From: Acanthochromis polyacanthus
Lineage: Eukaryota; Chordata; Actinopteri; Pomacentridae
Direction: 5' to 3'
DNA length: 64,000 nt
NCBI RefSeq assembly: GCF_021347895.1
Contig: NC_067116.1
Span: 44,884,628 to 44,948,627 of the forward strand
In this document: positions 13,133-24,559 of the stretch, one piece after another
How the letters are laid out: each line of letters begins with the position of its first letter
How positions within the stretch are numbered: position 1 is the stretch's first letter
Notes under the pieces: model-generated
Told to the model about the DNA's origin: nothing
Databases searched by the model: none
What the model saw: only the letters and a program-made list of their open reading frames with translations
Made by a program: the position numbers and the translations under genes

Positions 13133-13979
13133 TTAATTCCCTCGTGTTGAAGATGCAACCTTCAACCTGTGATTCCTTCCCAGTCAGTGCAGAAACAATC
13201 AACAACGCAACACATTCCTTCATGTTTACGGTCCCCCCGTGACCCAAATACTTCATCTTTGTTGTGGCGGCTATAAACCAGACTATTAGAAGGAAAACTG
13301 GGTTTATAGGTGCCGTCCGGACAAAAGCTTGGCTCCTCTACAAAGCGGCGTTTCAGTGCATGATGGTGGGAGCTTTTAAATGCTGCCTAAGCAGGATTAT
13401 TCAACTGCCGTGCTTCACATGGTTTCACTTCTGCAGGAAAGTACAGTACAGCGCTTGTTCAGGATTGAGTGCAATACTGCTTTTAGGAACGAACAAAAAA
13501 AAAAAAAAAAGTCATTGGAAATTCACTTTCTCTCCTCTCCTGGTGCTCCCACAACCATTTTGGTCCATTAAAGGCACCTCGCAGAGCTACCGCTGAAGGC
13601 CTGTGCCTGGATTCATGTCTTTTTGATTAAGTAAGAGGGAAACAAAGGCCCTTGGAATGAGGATAAAATACATTTTTCAAGGCACAGTTGTCGAAGCTCC
13701 TACCCCTGAATATACTGATAAGAGCAGAAAGTTTTACATTCATTAAAAAAGACAAAACAACAACAGCGCTGAGTTTCTTTAAAATCACGCCGGAGAAGAA
13801 GAATACTTTGGACTAACTAGCCGAGAGAGGTTCAGTGTTACAGTAATGTCTGAAAAGGCACACAAACAAACAAACAAAATGAAAAATAAACGTTCACGAT
13901 TGTCATTTTAAAAAAAGAATTCCTGCGAGACGGAGCGTCGACTGGAGGTAAATGTGCCGGGCGGCGAGGCGGACGGAGG

Positions 13980-14268
13980 TCAGAGGTTCCCCTCGTCCAG
14001 CATCTTGTTGACGCCGTTGCAGATGCGCTGCAGGTGAGCGCGGTAAACCTCCGACGGCCCGTACAGCGTCGCCAGGAAGTCGCAGTCGGCGAAGTGATTG
14101 AAGACGTGGTTGACCCGCGAGTGGCTCTTGGCCGTCAGGTGGCGCTTGATGGCCTGGTGCAGCAGCTCGCGGCACTCGTTCAAGATGGCGCTCATGACGC
14201 GGCGGTCGAAGGTGAACTCGATCTGGTGGAAGCTCACCGCCGTCATGGCCAGAGTGTGGACCTTCTTC
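13980..14268 (-). CDS. tnfaip8l1: tnfaip8l1 coding exon 2 (residues 91-186)
   Basis: This exon completes the split Arg codon (then [15 protein letters not shown]) and encodes the second half of the TIPE domain, including [20 protein letters not shown] and the terminal MLDEGNL before the stop at 13982-13980. The acceptor context on the minus strand is TTTCTGTCTGGCAG. It is more GC-rich than its surroundings, as expected for coding sequence here. Confidence 0.95.
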
Positions 14269-17200
14269 CTGCCAGACAGAAAGAGGAGAAGCTGTCAGCG
14301 TCTGAATCTGACCGCAGCAGCACAAGGGAGTAAAAATAGAAACTGCTGTCTTATGAGTTTCTTCAGAAAAGTTTCCCGCCCCCCTCCGAAGATTAGTTAT
14401 GGTGTTGTCCTTCACAGCGACACATCTCCATGATAATATAATCACCATTCTCCATACTGTGCACTTGTGTCAGCTCCTCATGCCTCCGAGCTGAGTGCGA
14501 CTGTTTCACAGGGAAATATATGAACTGATGTCCTTAATTTGCCTCCATCAGCAAACAGAAATGTACTTGAAGTGCAGTTTTCCTCTTAACTACATCCTTG
14601 TTGTTCCTCAAGGTTTGTCACCTCCTGATGCAAACATTAAAATTCAGTCAGAGACACTTCAGTCGAGTGATTGACCTGATTTGAACGGGAGCACAAACGA
14701 GGACTCTGCTGAGAGAACTTAACCTCCTCGATTGACACATACATGACATTAAATCCTCATAAGTCAACAACATGAAGCTCCCCGTGAGCAGAAGGTCAGG
14801 GCGCTAATAGCTGCCGACACCAACACAACTTCAGTGCTCTGTTGAGCTGACGCGATGCTTCCTATACACCGGGACGCTCCATTTAAGCTCCTTTACAGTA
14901 AACATTTGTAGAAGGTACATTTCTTTGTTTCTGAGAGTTTAGTGAGCAGATTGATGCTTCCTTCATGTTTGCATGTTGAATAAGAAGCGAGAGCCAGGAG
15001 GCAATTAGAGAAAAAACCTGACTGGTTCTGTCTGAAGTTCCAAAGCACGCCTGCCAACACCTCCACCGGTGACAGATTAACATGTGTGCCGCGTTCAGAC
15101 AATGACAGCAGAATAGAACGAACAGGAAATGCTCTCATTATTCTGACTCAGGGGGTCTTCACATATGGTTACCGTCACCGCTGCGACGCTGAAGAGTTTA
15201 TTCCACATGCAGACGGTGGATTAACAGTCACTGTGCCTCTGGTTTAATATCACTGTGTTGTATAGTAATAGCACAGTGTATAGTGTAATGTAGCATAGCA
15301 TAGCATAGCATAGCAAAGTATAGGACACTACACTATACTGTTGTAAAACACAGTTCAGTATAGCAGAGGGGAGTAGAGTACACAACCCTCTAGTATAGTA
15401 TATTGTAGTATCTATAGCATAGCATAGCATAGCATAGTACAGTATGGTATAGTGAAGTATAGATTAGTAGAGTAGACTATAGTACAGTACAATGCGGTAT
15501 AGCACAGCATAGTGCAGTATAGTGAAGTATAGTTTAGTAGAACAGACTATAGTACAGCATAGTAGAGAATAGTATATTAGAGTAACTATAGTACAGCAGA
15601 GAACAGCACAGTTAGATGCAGTAGAGTATACTCCAATACAGTAGAAGAGTAAAATATAGTAGAGCAGAATTGCATTAATATAGGCTACATTCACACTGCA
15701 GGCAAAAGTGACCCAAATCTGATTTTTTTGCCCCTATGCGACCTGTATCTGATTTTTTCATGACAGTCTGAATGACACAGATCAGATTTTTTCAAATGCG
15801 ACCCAGACCACTTGGACATGTGGTCCTAATTCTTATATGTATCGGATCATTTGTCATGCGACTTCAGTCTGAACGGTCAGGTCGCATTTATCCGACCTAT
15901 ACGTCATTGGTACACGACAAACGTCACTATTCTGTGTCTTCGGGCTGCTGAAGACGTATGTCTTGCCGTGAGAGTGTTAAAAAGAGGCGCTCACATATGT
16001 AGGTAAAGGTCGCTCTTGTCATTCTAAAATTCTGAATGAAGTCTGCATCTGTGAAGCCTCTCTCATCACTATCCACCACTCCTGGCTGTGACTCCGCACC
16101 CACACAGTTCTCTGGACAGACGTTGCTGCCACTGCCCCACAAAACGCCAGGGCCAAAATCCTGGCTCTCTTTCTTCTTGACCTTCTCCTTAAAACGATTA
16201 AGTTCTAAATATGCTGGCTCCGGCTGGACAACAACTTTAAAATGGCCAGACATGCTCTACTGTTAGCGTCCATGTTTACTTCCGTAAACACTGAACACGC
16301 TCTCTGCGTGTCGTCGTTGTGTCCTCTTCTGCGCATGCGGGACACTTTTGGGTCGTGTGAGGTTCACACAGGAGATCACATACAAGTCGCATTTAACTGG
16401 AAATGTGAACGAACTCGCAAAAAAATTGGATTTCACAAAAAATCGGAATTGAGCATCAAGCCCTGCAGTCTGAACGTTGCCATAGTGTAGCATAGTATCG
16501 TATAATTAAGTAGAATAAAGTGGACTGCATCTAGAACGGTCGGGGAGAGTAGATTACACTAGGCTATAATCTAGTATAATATAATACAGCATACAGGGCT
16601 CCAGACTGCGGCCAAAATGGTTGACTTTGCGACCTTTATCTGAGAGTGCATGAGTTAAAATTTAAACTGGTCTCGCTCAGTCATGATGATCATTGAGATG
16701 TGCTGGTGTCGCTCTAACCGGCACGGGCAGCGACCACATGAGCCAAAGTGGTGGGAAGTTGTACTGTCATAACATTAGTGTACTTATAACATTAGTGTTT
16801 ACACTTTAAAATGCGGTCTTCTCGTGAAATGGATGTGCTGTTTTTTCCGTTCATGGGAAACACCGCATGTAGAAAAAAATCCCCCCATTCTATCTGGGAC
16901 AAATCTGACAGTATACTGCCCTAGTTTATCATTTATATTTAGGGTCATTTTTGGTCACACACCTGTCTGAGCTACCAAGCAGCACCTACCGCAGCCTGAA
17001 ATGTGAAATGAGGAAGTTGGTCTGGAGCCTTGGCTTAGTTAAGTACAGTAGAGTATAATAGAGTAGAGCAGAATGTCACAGAAGACAGTATAGATTAGCA
17101 TAATATAGTACAGTAGAATACAGTAGAGTACACTGTAGTAGAATAAAGTGTAATTTTGCCTCCATCTGCTCTGTATGAAAACAGCCTGCATGAGTCACGT

Positions 17201-17963
17201 GACTGCTGGTCACAGCTGAGTCACTATCGGCTTCCCAGAGTCACAGAGGAGATTTTAAAATAACTTTTATTATCTTTACAGAATCTGGTAACTGCATACT
17301 GCTTTTTTTTTTTTTTTTTTTAAATTTAGCTTGCAGATGGAAGTGATGTTGAGGAAACATCATGACTTCAAGGTCAGATTTGATGAAGTTTCCGAACTAA
17401 AAAGGGCACATGACAGATGCATCAATTAGGAACTCTCAGAAAGTCTTTAGAAAAATCCACCACAATAGATTTGTTTCCATTTTTACACTTTGTGGCCCTA
17501 ATTAATTTTGGTGACTTTTTTGATGATCAAAGCAGGTTTTGGGGTTCAAAGGGTCACACAAGATTTCACCATTTCCTCCTGCTCTGTACTTCATACAGAC
17601 ATGACCGTGGTTTCTTCTCATCGAACTGCTGGACAGAAATGAAATGACTTTACTGGCTGAAATACGCTGCTGTTTCCTTCCTGACTCTTACCTGAAGGTC
17701 TCGACCAGGATGAGCTCCTCGCTGTTGAACTGGTTGTTCCTGTAGAGCACTCCCAGCTTCACCACCATCTTGATCAGGTTCTTGATGATCTTCTGGGACT
17801 CCTTGCGGTTGCGGGTGTACTCCTTGGTGACGCGGTACAGCTCGTCCAGCACCTCGCTGCTGGTGTCGTCGATGAAGAGGTTCGCCACGCTCTTGGTGGC
17901 CATCTTACTCATCAGCTTCTTCTGCGCCTGCAGGGCCAAACTCTTGGTGCTGAAGGAGTCCAT
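13980..17963 (-). CDS. tnfaip8l1: tnfaip8l1 (TIPE1), TNFAIP8-like protein 1, two coding exons
   Basis: Coding exons run 17963-17692 and 14268-13980 on the minus strand, joining to 561 nt, or 186 aa plus stop, the usual length for this protein. The N-terminus [16 protein letters not shown], the block [20 protein letters not shown], the centre [18 protein letters not shown] and the C-terminus NKMLDEGNL match TIPE1 better than TNFAIP8, which starts with an acidic extension and ends DEENI. The TIPE (DUF758) fold is an all-helical cytosolic domain with a hydrophobic cavity that binds phosphoinositide-type lipids; family members regulate cell death and inflammatory signalling. The splice junction falls in codon 91 (phase 2), with donor AG|GTAAGA and a pyrimidine-rich acceptor ending GGCAG. 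No frameshift or missing block is seen. The paralogue assignment is recognition, not a search result. Confidence 0.95.
15683..16481 (-). mobile_element. Harbinger-type element remnant in tnfaip8l1 intron
   Basis: Terminal inverted repeats GGCTACATTCACACTGCAGG and GGCAACGTTCAGACTGCAGG match at 17 of 20 positions, with ATA on both sides (15680-15682 and 16482-16484), the 3-bp target size of PIF/Harbinger. The minus frame 16253-15927 includes [19 protein letters not shown], which resembles the N-terminal region of Harbinger nuclease proteins. Most of the transposase is missing. Confidence 0.75.
15927..16253 (-). pseudogene. Harbinger transposase N-terminal fragment
   Basis: This 108-residue frame has a Lys/Glu-rich start, then [20 protein letters not shown] near residues 68-87, the F(R)MSRxTFxxLC-like signature seen before the DDE nuclease of HARBI1 relatives. 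It stops before any catalytic residue. Confidence 0.6.
16594..17032. mobile_element. hAT-like MITE in tnfaip8l1 intron
   Basis: CAGGGCTCCAGACTGCG at the left and, reverse-complemented, CAAGGCTCCAGACCAAC at the right form terminal inverted repeats. The element interrupts the TAGTA repeat field, which resumes at about 17036. No convincing 8-bp duplication is visible, so the exact ends are uncertain. Confidence 0.55.
17692..17963 (-). CDS. tnfaip8l1: tnfaip8l1 coding exon 1 (residues 1-91)
   Basis: The ATG at 17963-17961 opens the conserved [16 protein letters not shown] segment. The exon carries the first half of the TIPE domain through [15 protein letters not shown], and ends with donor AG|GTAAGA after 2 nt of an Arg codon. 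Upstream, an acceptor-like CTCCAG ends at 17972, only 8 nt before the ATG, so most of the 5' UTR probably sits in an upstream exon. Confidence 0.95.
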
Positions 17964-18114
17964 GGTCTAATCTGGAGATGCAGAGAGTAACAGAAGAAAC
18001 TGGTTAAACAGTGTTTTCTTTCAGGAGAGGCCAGTGTGAAAACATATTTCCCTGCTGGTGTTCCACATGTGACATACACCGATCAGGCATGATGTTATTA
18101 CCACCTGTCTAATA

Positions 18115-18423
18115 CAGGGGTTTACGACGGTTTACGACGGTTTACGACGTCCTCGACCTACGACGCTTCATCGTTACATCAGAACTGGTTACGTGGAACT
18201 AGTTGGCGAGTGGAGCGGACGAATACGTCGTCACACAGCGCTATCACACAGCTCCGTTTACATTCACCGGCTGTACGCCACCTTGGATTGTGCTACATTC
18301 ACTAACTTTTTGCCCTTCATTATGGCTCCCAAGCGTAAGACAGACTCTTCTGACAAAGTTCTGACTTACGGTGAAAATCAACTTGCGTCAGGCTGCAGGT
18401 GGAGGTAAGTCGAGGATACCCAG
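18115..18423 (+). mobile_element. pogo/Tigger-like MITE with transposase start
   Basis: TA lies outside both ends (18113-18114 and 18424-18425). The left end contains TCCTCGACCTACGACG and the right, inverted, TATCCTCGACTTACC. The left end also carries three tandem GTTTACGACG units (18120-18149). An ATG at 18321 reads MAPKRKTDSSDK, like the start of pogo/Tigger/CENP-B-type proteins, and then ends. Confidence 0.6.
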
Positions 18424-18546
18424 TATTGTGTTGGTCCCCTTTAAGCAGCTAAAATTCCTCTGACCCAGTGGGGCATGGGCACAGGAGCTTTCATGTGGCT
18501 CCGGGATGGTGGCAGTGAATTCTGAGGGTCCTATGAGTTGCAGGTA

Positions 18547-18785
18547 GGGCAGTTTCTGGGCTCCGGATATTCCGCCCCAATTAAAGACGAATATCCGAAT
18601 CTTTGCTTCGTAACGTCCGACAGTAGGTGGAGGGACGAAGGAACGAGCCGAATATTAGGATCGGTTTGCAACGTCTGACGGGAGTGGATGACGAGTTGAA
18701 TACCGGAATACCGATCGTTCTACATCGTCTGATGGGGGTGGGGGGGTGTATCCAAATATTTGGATCTCAAAATTAATACTCAGGT
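18547..18785. mobile_element. Diverged hAT-type fragment
   Basis: It contains CTCCGGATATTCCG, ACGAATATCCGAATC and CCAAATATTTGGATCTC; the last is shared, inverted, with 26680-26700. Fragmentary; boundaries uncertain. Confidence 0.4.
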
Positions 18786-18904
18786 GAGACCTACTTAGAT
18801 CTGGCTTATCCTGACACAGCCCACTCAGTAAGATTTGGATGTGGGTAGTGTGGAACCCGGGTTAACATCTTATTTCTGTTGTGTTCCCATTCCTGTGCAG
18901 TTTT

Positions 18905-19075
18905 TTTGCAGTGTGCCAGGGTGCATTATGGGAACTGGCATCAAGGGGTGGAGAGTTGCTTGACCATGGGTAGAGTGGGGGAATGACATGCAGTAAATGG
19001 CCATGGGCTGGATTCGAACCCATGACTGCTGTGTTGGGACTATAGCCCCTATGTATGGGTCTGGGCGCCCGACCT
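18905..19075 (-). mobile_element. tRNA-related SINE fragment
   Basis: The minus strand contains box B-like GGTTCGAATCCAGC followed by CATTTACTGCATGTCATTCC, phrases typical of an old teleost SINE. Ends are diffuse. Confidence 0.5.
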
Positions 19076-19079
19076 GCAG

Positions 19080-21409
19080 TGTTTAGGTGGTGGTTCATAC
19101 CAAACATCCTCATAAATGTCAGGACTCAAGGTTTCCCAGCAGAACGTAGCATTATAACAAGATAATTGATGTTTTTCACTTCACCCGTCAGTGGTCAGAA
19201 TATTGTGGCTCATCGTTAGAAAATCAGAAATGAAAGGAGAGGACCCTTTGACTTCCTCATCTAAAAAGCAAAAACAAACAAAAAAAAAGAGAGCCAAACA
19301 CAATAGAGCCTGCAATGTGTGAGGTTGTTCCGAATACCACCAACACTAATGCTGTTTAAACTCGGGGGCCAAGAACTGTCCCCTTTATCAGATAATGAGC
19401 CGTGGCAGCTGTCGAATTAGTCCCAGCGAACCCTCTGGCACGGAGCCCATGAGGTAGTTAGAGAAGAATGTGTCATTACGCCGTGTGGGAGTGAAGTCAG
19501 TTACAGCTCCACCACCGGCTGCTAATCTGCTCCATCACATTCACAAAAACAAGGTGCGAGAACGTGAAGCGGGAGGCAGACAGCTCATTCACCGCCCGGC
19601 GATGATTTATGCATGATGCCGTTTATGAGTGTGCGTTTGTTTGCCAAGTGGGGTGACTCAGTGTGAGGCGGCGTCCATGATGGAGGCTCATAAATACTGG
19701 AGGGTCACGGGGCCCCGCCGGCTTTCGCATCTCCCCCGTCCAGGCTCCTCATCAAACGAGGCAGGGCCGCGGTACGCCACATCATCTCGGCGTGTCCTGC
19801 GGGTCGCTTGTTCGGGTTTGTACAATGTGTTTTTCAAAAAATAAACTGAGTCTATTTTCCCGTGCACTCCCTCTGTAACCTTCGCAGATCTCCAAGGATA
19901 ACCTGGGAGCGAACAACAAGCGTAAACAGGCAACAAAGGCTGTTTTCTACAACCGCCTTCCAAACCCAGCAACAGAGGGGATGAATGAAGAGGAGGAGGC
20001 TGATGTGTTGTGAGTTTTATCTTTATAGGGCATGTTCTCCACTTTTCAGGGATGCATTTAAAAAAAAAAAAAGTGAATAAGCGCTGATTATAAAGTATCT
20101 GATGGTGCCTCTTACAACAGAGCCCAAGGTGACACTTCAGATAGCTTAAAAGCCAAATATATTTATTTATAATTAGACTTATGTAAGAGAGGGGAAGAAA
20201 AGCAGTGATTTGAGAAGCTGGATAAATATAATGGTAGAAGTTTGTCAGGCTGAAATACAGTAAATATGTGATGGATTGCTATGAAATGTGGAACAGATAT
20301 TCATGATCTCCTGAGAAAATGTTCCCTCTTGTGTCACCAGAAGGTTGAAAATGTGTTTTATAATAAAATACAAGAATTAATGGATGGATTGCTGTAGTAC
20401 AAACATCCCACAACATCATCACATCATATCTGTTTATATCCACATGTAAATGTATCATGTATTGCTGTCTTTATTTCTAGCCCTATTTTACTTTTCTAAT
20501 TCTTTTCCTACTTTTTTCAGGCTTCATCAGTATTTAGCACCTGTAACGCATACATTTCCTGGTGAGGAATCAATAAAGTTCTTCTCTTTTCATATCTTTG
20601 AAGATCCTGGAACCAACATCAGGCCAAATTTATGCGAATTGCGCCGAACGCACCAAGCTAACACCATGGTAAACGTATCTGCATTCTTGCATTAATGATA
20701 TGTGAATAATTTAATGATTAACTGATCATTTGAACGGTTCTTGAGCTTAAGGCAGTGATTTATGGTGGTGTTTTCTGCAGAATGCTCGAGATGGAAAATA
20801 TGTGACGAGTTTTCTTTGCTGCAGCTCAGATGCAATTTGTTTGTACTCAATTATGTAAAACTATACTGCAAGGTCAGTAAACAGAGCATGAACAAACACT
20901 GCTCACATTTACATAAATATATATTCTGAAACGTAACACGAGGAAAAATATCTGTAGGGGTGGAAACTACTGAACTCTGTCACTTTTTGAGTCAAAAGTT
21001 TGAATTTTAATGTCGATTCAAAGCTTAGTTTTCTGGATTTAAGTCATAATTCTCTGAATTATAAGTCTTGCATTAATTAGACAAAATTGTTAAATTTTAA
21101 GGCTTCGTGTGCAACATTTAGAATTACTGGATGTCGTCACAACTTTTCCGTCATGTTTCATTAAAAAACTGGTGACTGTAAAACGAAAAAAGATCACATC
21201 TTTGAGTTACCTGGTGTCACTAAACCAAACAACAAAGTCATGTAAAGTCAGTAAGTTTGCTCAGGATGTATGAATCTATCCATGAATAGAAAGTGACAAA
21301 GTGTCCACAACAAATGACAATTGTTGACATATTCCCCATTATAAAATAGAGCTGGACCTGATTGCCCGGTGCAGCGGTGATTTCTAGGGATAGACTTCAG
21401 AACAGTGGG
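19080..21409. other. Non-coding; possible conserved element at 19340-19860
   Basis: The sequence 19340-19860 is of even composition, free of repeats, and has phrases such as TGATTTATGCATGATGCCG, as seen in conserved non-coding DNA. This is an impression only. 20000-21409 shows nothing. Confidence 0.3.
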
Positions 21410-21413
21410 TTAA

Positions 21414-21899
21414 CCCTCCTGTTGTCCTCATTTATGGGCACCAAAACACATCGTTTCCTTGTCTGAAAAAAATCCAAACATTCTACAAAAAAATTCCCCA
21501 AATTTGTAAAAATTTGCAAAATCTTCATTAAGAAAATCCAAAAATTCCTGAAAAGTTTCCCTAAAAGTTTTATTTTTTAAAAAAATCCAAAATTTGGCAA
21601 GAAATAAAAATTTTTAAAAGAAATATTTTCAAAAATGAAAAAAAAAATCTTCCAAAAATATTTCAAAAACATCTAAAGCGATTAGGAAAATATCAGTAAA
21701 ACTTCCATTTTCTTTAAGATTTTTCCCAAATGTTCTTAAAGAAACATTTTTTTATAACATTTCTTTTTTGCACAAAAAAATTCAAAAATTTCCCAAAAAT
21801 GTTGAAAATGTGGAAGTATTCACTGTGAAAATATATTTATTTTTTGTACATTTTCAAACTTTAAAACGGGTCAATTTGACCCGCAGGACGACAGGAGGG
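21414..21899. mobile_element. TTAA MITE family, copy D
   Basis: TTAA lies at 21410-21413 and 21900-21903. It starts CCCTCCTGTTGTCCTC and ends CGCAGGACGACAGGAGGG, with the GGTCAATTTGACC palindrome near the right end. Complete, opposite orientation to copy C. Confidence 0.85.
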
Positions 21900-21903
21900 T
21901 TAA

Positions 21904-24147
21904 TACTCCTCACAACAAAGACATTATTTAAAGAGAAAACAATGAAGCAATAAAAAATAAAACCATTTTCATGCTGATGTGGAGAAAGAATTCGGTAATG
22001 TCACATTCAGTCTCATTCTTATGGCGTATGAGACACTTATCCGTCAGTTATTCTCTCAGCTGCAACCTTGACCGTGTTAAATGATACTTGAAGCAAGTAG
22101 AGGACGAGTATTAAAACAGAATTCCAACCACTAAGTACAGTTCCTGCAAATCTTATGAGGTCAACAAGTAGGCTATAAAGTTTTAGTGTTTCAATCAGTG
22201 TCTGTTTTAGGATTATATGCTCTTGAAAGACACATAGAACAATGAAATGACTTTGAAAACAGCTTAAAAACTCCGATCGTCTCCTCTCACTATCTGCCCG
22301 CTGAGCTCCGTCGATCTTCCAGGATTGATGATACTATTTTCCAAGAGACCAGATGGGTCAATAGGTGGCGTTTTATGTGTGTTGATGTGCAATCTGGAAC
22401 TCAGTCTGCTCAAGAACTAGTCAAGGGCGGAGCGTAAGTTAACGTGGCGATGTAGTCAATAAGAAGTGAAGGAGTTAAACCTGAAGTTACGTCAATAATG
22501 TCACACCCTGCTTCATACTACAGGCCTCAGGAACCGACAAAAACACAATCCAACCACAACCATAGGTCACTTAGCGAGTGGTTGCTAATTCGAGTGTTGT
22601 TTTCTTTACTACATCTGTCTTTCCTTAACTCTACTCATGACAGAAACTGAGAAAAAGATCCTTAAATCCGCAGGACAGACCCTCACATTAAGCATAAAAT
22701 AAAAAAGAGGCACATAAATTCAGTAACATAAATAAATATGCATAAAGACGGCTAACAGTTTCAATGGGAGGGTCTCACATTCACCAACATTTAAGTGTAT
22801 TTGGACCAGCTGCCAAAATTTAGAACAGAGAAACTTGAAATTTCTGCTGACCGTTACTCCATGTTTTCTTTAGATAGCAGATAATTATTTGCCGCTATAT
22901 TAATGCTATATTTATGTTCAAAATCTAAACAAGTTTGGCTTCTTTTGTCGAGTGAAAAAAGCCTGCCGCCAAAGATTGTTTTAAGTACCACTTTACCTAC
23001 TGAATATTTTATCTATTAACATTTTTTTCTATAAAGTGTCAGAAATAAGTTTAAAAAATGTCTGCTGATGTCTTCAGATGGTTGTTTTCGTGCAACCAAA
23101 TGTCCAAAACTAAAAAAGATGTTCGATTTACTTTGATGTAAAGCAAAGAAAAGCAACAAAAGCACAAAATTCAGTTCTCACATTAGAGAAGTTAGAATCA
23201 ACGGTTGGAGTAAATCAACTGAAATCAATAATATAACAGTTGAAGGAATATTTTCTGTTGGCTCAGTTAATAAACCGATCTTTATTTCTAAACACAGATA
23301 TGCTTATGCGAGTATTGATTTGGCATTGCAACCGAAAAAAATCTGAAACAATGCCTACAGCCAAAGCGTGAAGGATTTTAGGTTGTGAGGAAACGCACAC
23401 ATAAATAAGGAAAAGACTTTTGTACCTTGGGGGGGGGGGGGGGGGGGGGGGATAAATACGAAGCCCAAGAGTCAGATCTCATTTCCTTGACATATCTCCT
23501 GACGTGTTACAGCCGAGATAAATGCAGCCTAATAGGTGACTGCCACAGTGAAAACAAAATAATTATATTTACAGAGGCCTCCCATTCACATCATGGTGGG
23601 GGATTAATCTGTATACAATGCGTCTCCGTGCGAGGAAAAAAAACCCCAGAAGATTAGCTGAAATAGCAAACTGAATGTGTATGTGCTGGAGAATAGCACA
23701 AAGCCGGAGCAGGAGAGGTGCTATTAGTGCAGCAGACAAAGGCAGAGGTGACACATCCCTGCTGGGTGATTTCTACTGCTGTTGCTACTAGAAGGCAGTG
23801 CATGTGCTGCTACTGTGTGTGACTTTCATTCCTCTCTTTCCTTCTCTGCAACGCCTCTCTAAGAATATCAATAAGACTCCTTGGAGAGAGTGTCAGCAGG
23901 ATGCTTTCCAGAGAGAGGAGACACACGAGGAGAGGGCGAGCAAAGAGAAACGAGGCTGGAGGTGTGCTAAATATCAATCCTGAAGCATCGGGAATATGTA
24001 GGTGTTGAATGAGAGGTCATTTATACACCACCACACACTGAATCCACCGTCTGGTTGCGTGTGCGTTTAGTTGAGCCTCTCGCCACGGTGACCGAAAATC
24101 ACCGACGGATCCCCATCGACCGTTTTGCCTCGATTCCAACTCTAATA
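21904..24147. other. No gene recognised
   Basis: Unique AT-rich DNA with the poly-G run at 23429. A repeat-free stretch around 23450-23980 has no coding signature. Confidence 0.4.
23429..23451 (+). repeat. Poly-G run of 23
   Basis: A homopolymer of 23 G in otherwise AT-rich DNA. Able to form a G-quadruplex; the length may be unreliable in assembly. Confidence 0.9.
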
Positions 24148-24558
24148 GCGCTTTTCCACTAGCTCCTACTATATGGTTGTTTTCCATTACAGTTGAGTCC
24201 CGCCTCATCGTGGGTGGAGTCATCGTAGCACGGCGGCCCGGAAGTCCCAAACGCAACACAGCAATGGAGGACATGGAGGTGATGGTATACCTGCTGCTCA
24301 GGCTATGTCTTTTTGTCGAAGTTCCATGAAGAGCAATGCGCACCGTCGCTGTTGCCAGTTTTTTTTTTTTTTTTATTTTGACGTGGTGGGTTTGTCTTCC
24401 TGTCCAATCAGTGGTCTGTAGACGTCACATTATCGGATCGACTCAGCTAGCTGGAATCCCGGCCCAGTAGGTAATAAAATAGTAGCTGGTACCTGGTACG
24501 TCCTGATGGAAAACCTCACAAACTGAGCAGTCGAGTAGGTGCTGGTGAAAAAGCGCCA
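24148..24558. mobile_element. TIR element, possibly Harbinger-type, non-autonomous
   Basis: The left end GCGCTTTTCCACTAGCTCC and the inverted right end GCGCTTTTTCACCAGCACC are terminal inverted repeats, and both are followed by TACT. A short frame from an ATG at about 24264 (MEDMEVMVYLLLRL) may be a transposase remnant. I could not settle the target duplication, so the superfamily is a guess. Confidence 0.6.
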
Positions 24559-24559
24559 T

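Larger units (their letters stand above)
15250..17150. repeat. TAGTA/TAGCA-type degenerate simple repeat, split by two elements
   Basis: Runs such as TAGCATAGCATAGCATAGCA (15294 and 15417) and AGTATAGTAGAGTACAG fill 15250-15680, 16484-16593 and 17036-17150. The three blocks are one array interrupted by a Harbinger-type and a hAT-like insertion. Confidence 0.8.
14269..17691 (-). other. tnfaip8l1: tnfaip8l1 intron within the TIPE domain (3.4 kb)
   Basis: This GT-AG intron interrupts codon 91. From 15250 to 17150 it holds a TAGTA/TAGCA repeat field split by a Harbinger-type and a hAT-type element; 14450-15240 and 17160-17690 contain no recognisable gene or element, apart from a poly-T run near 17304. 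Confidence 0.85.

Noticed and set aside
15221..15694. Tyr/Leu/Cys-rich minus-strand frames
   Set aside because: Translation of the TAGTA/TAGCA simple repeat.
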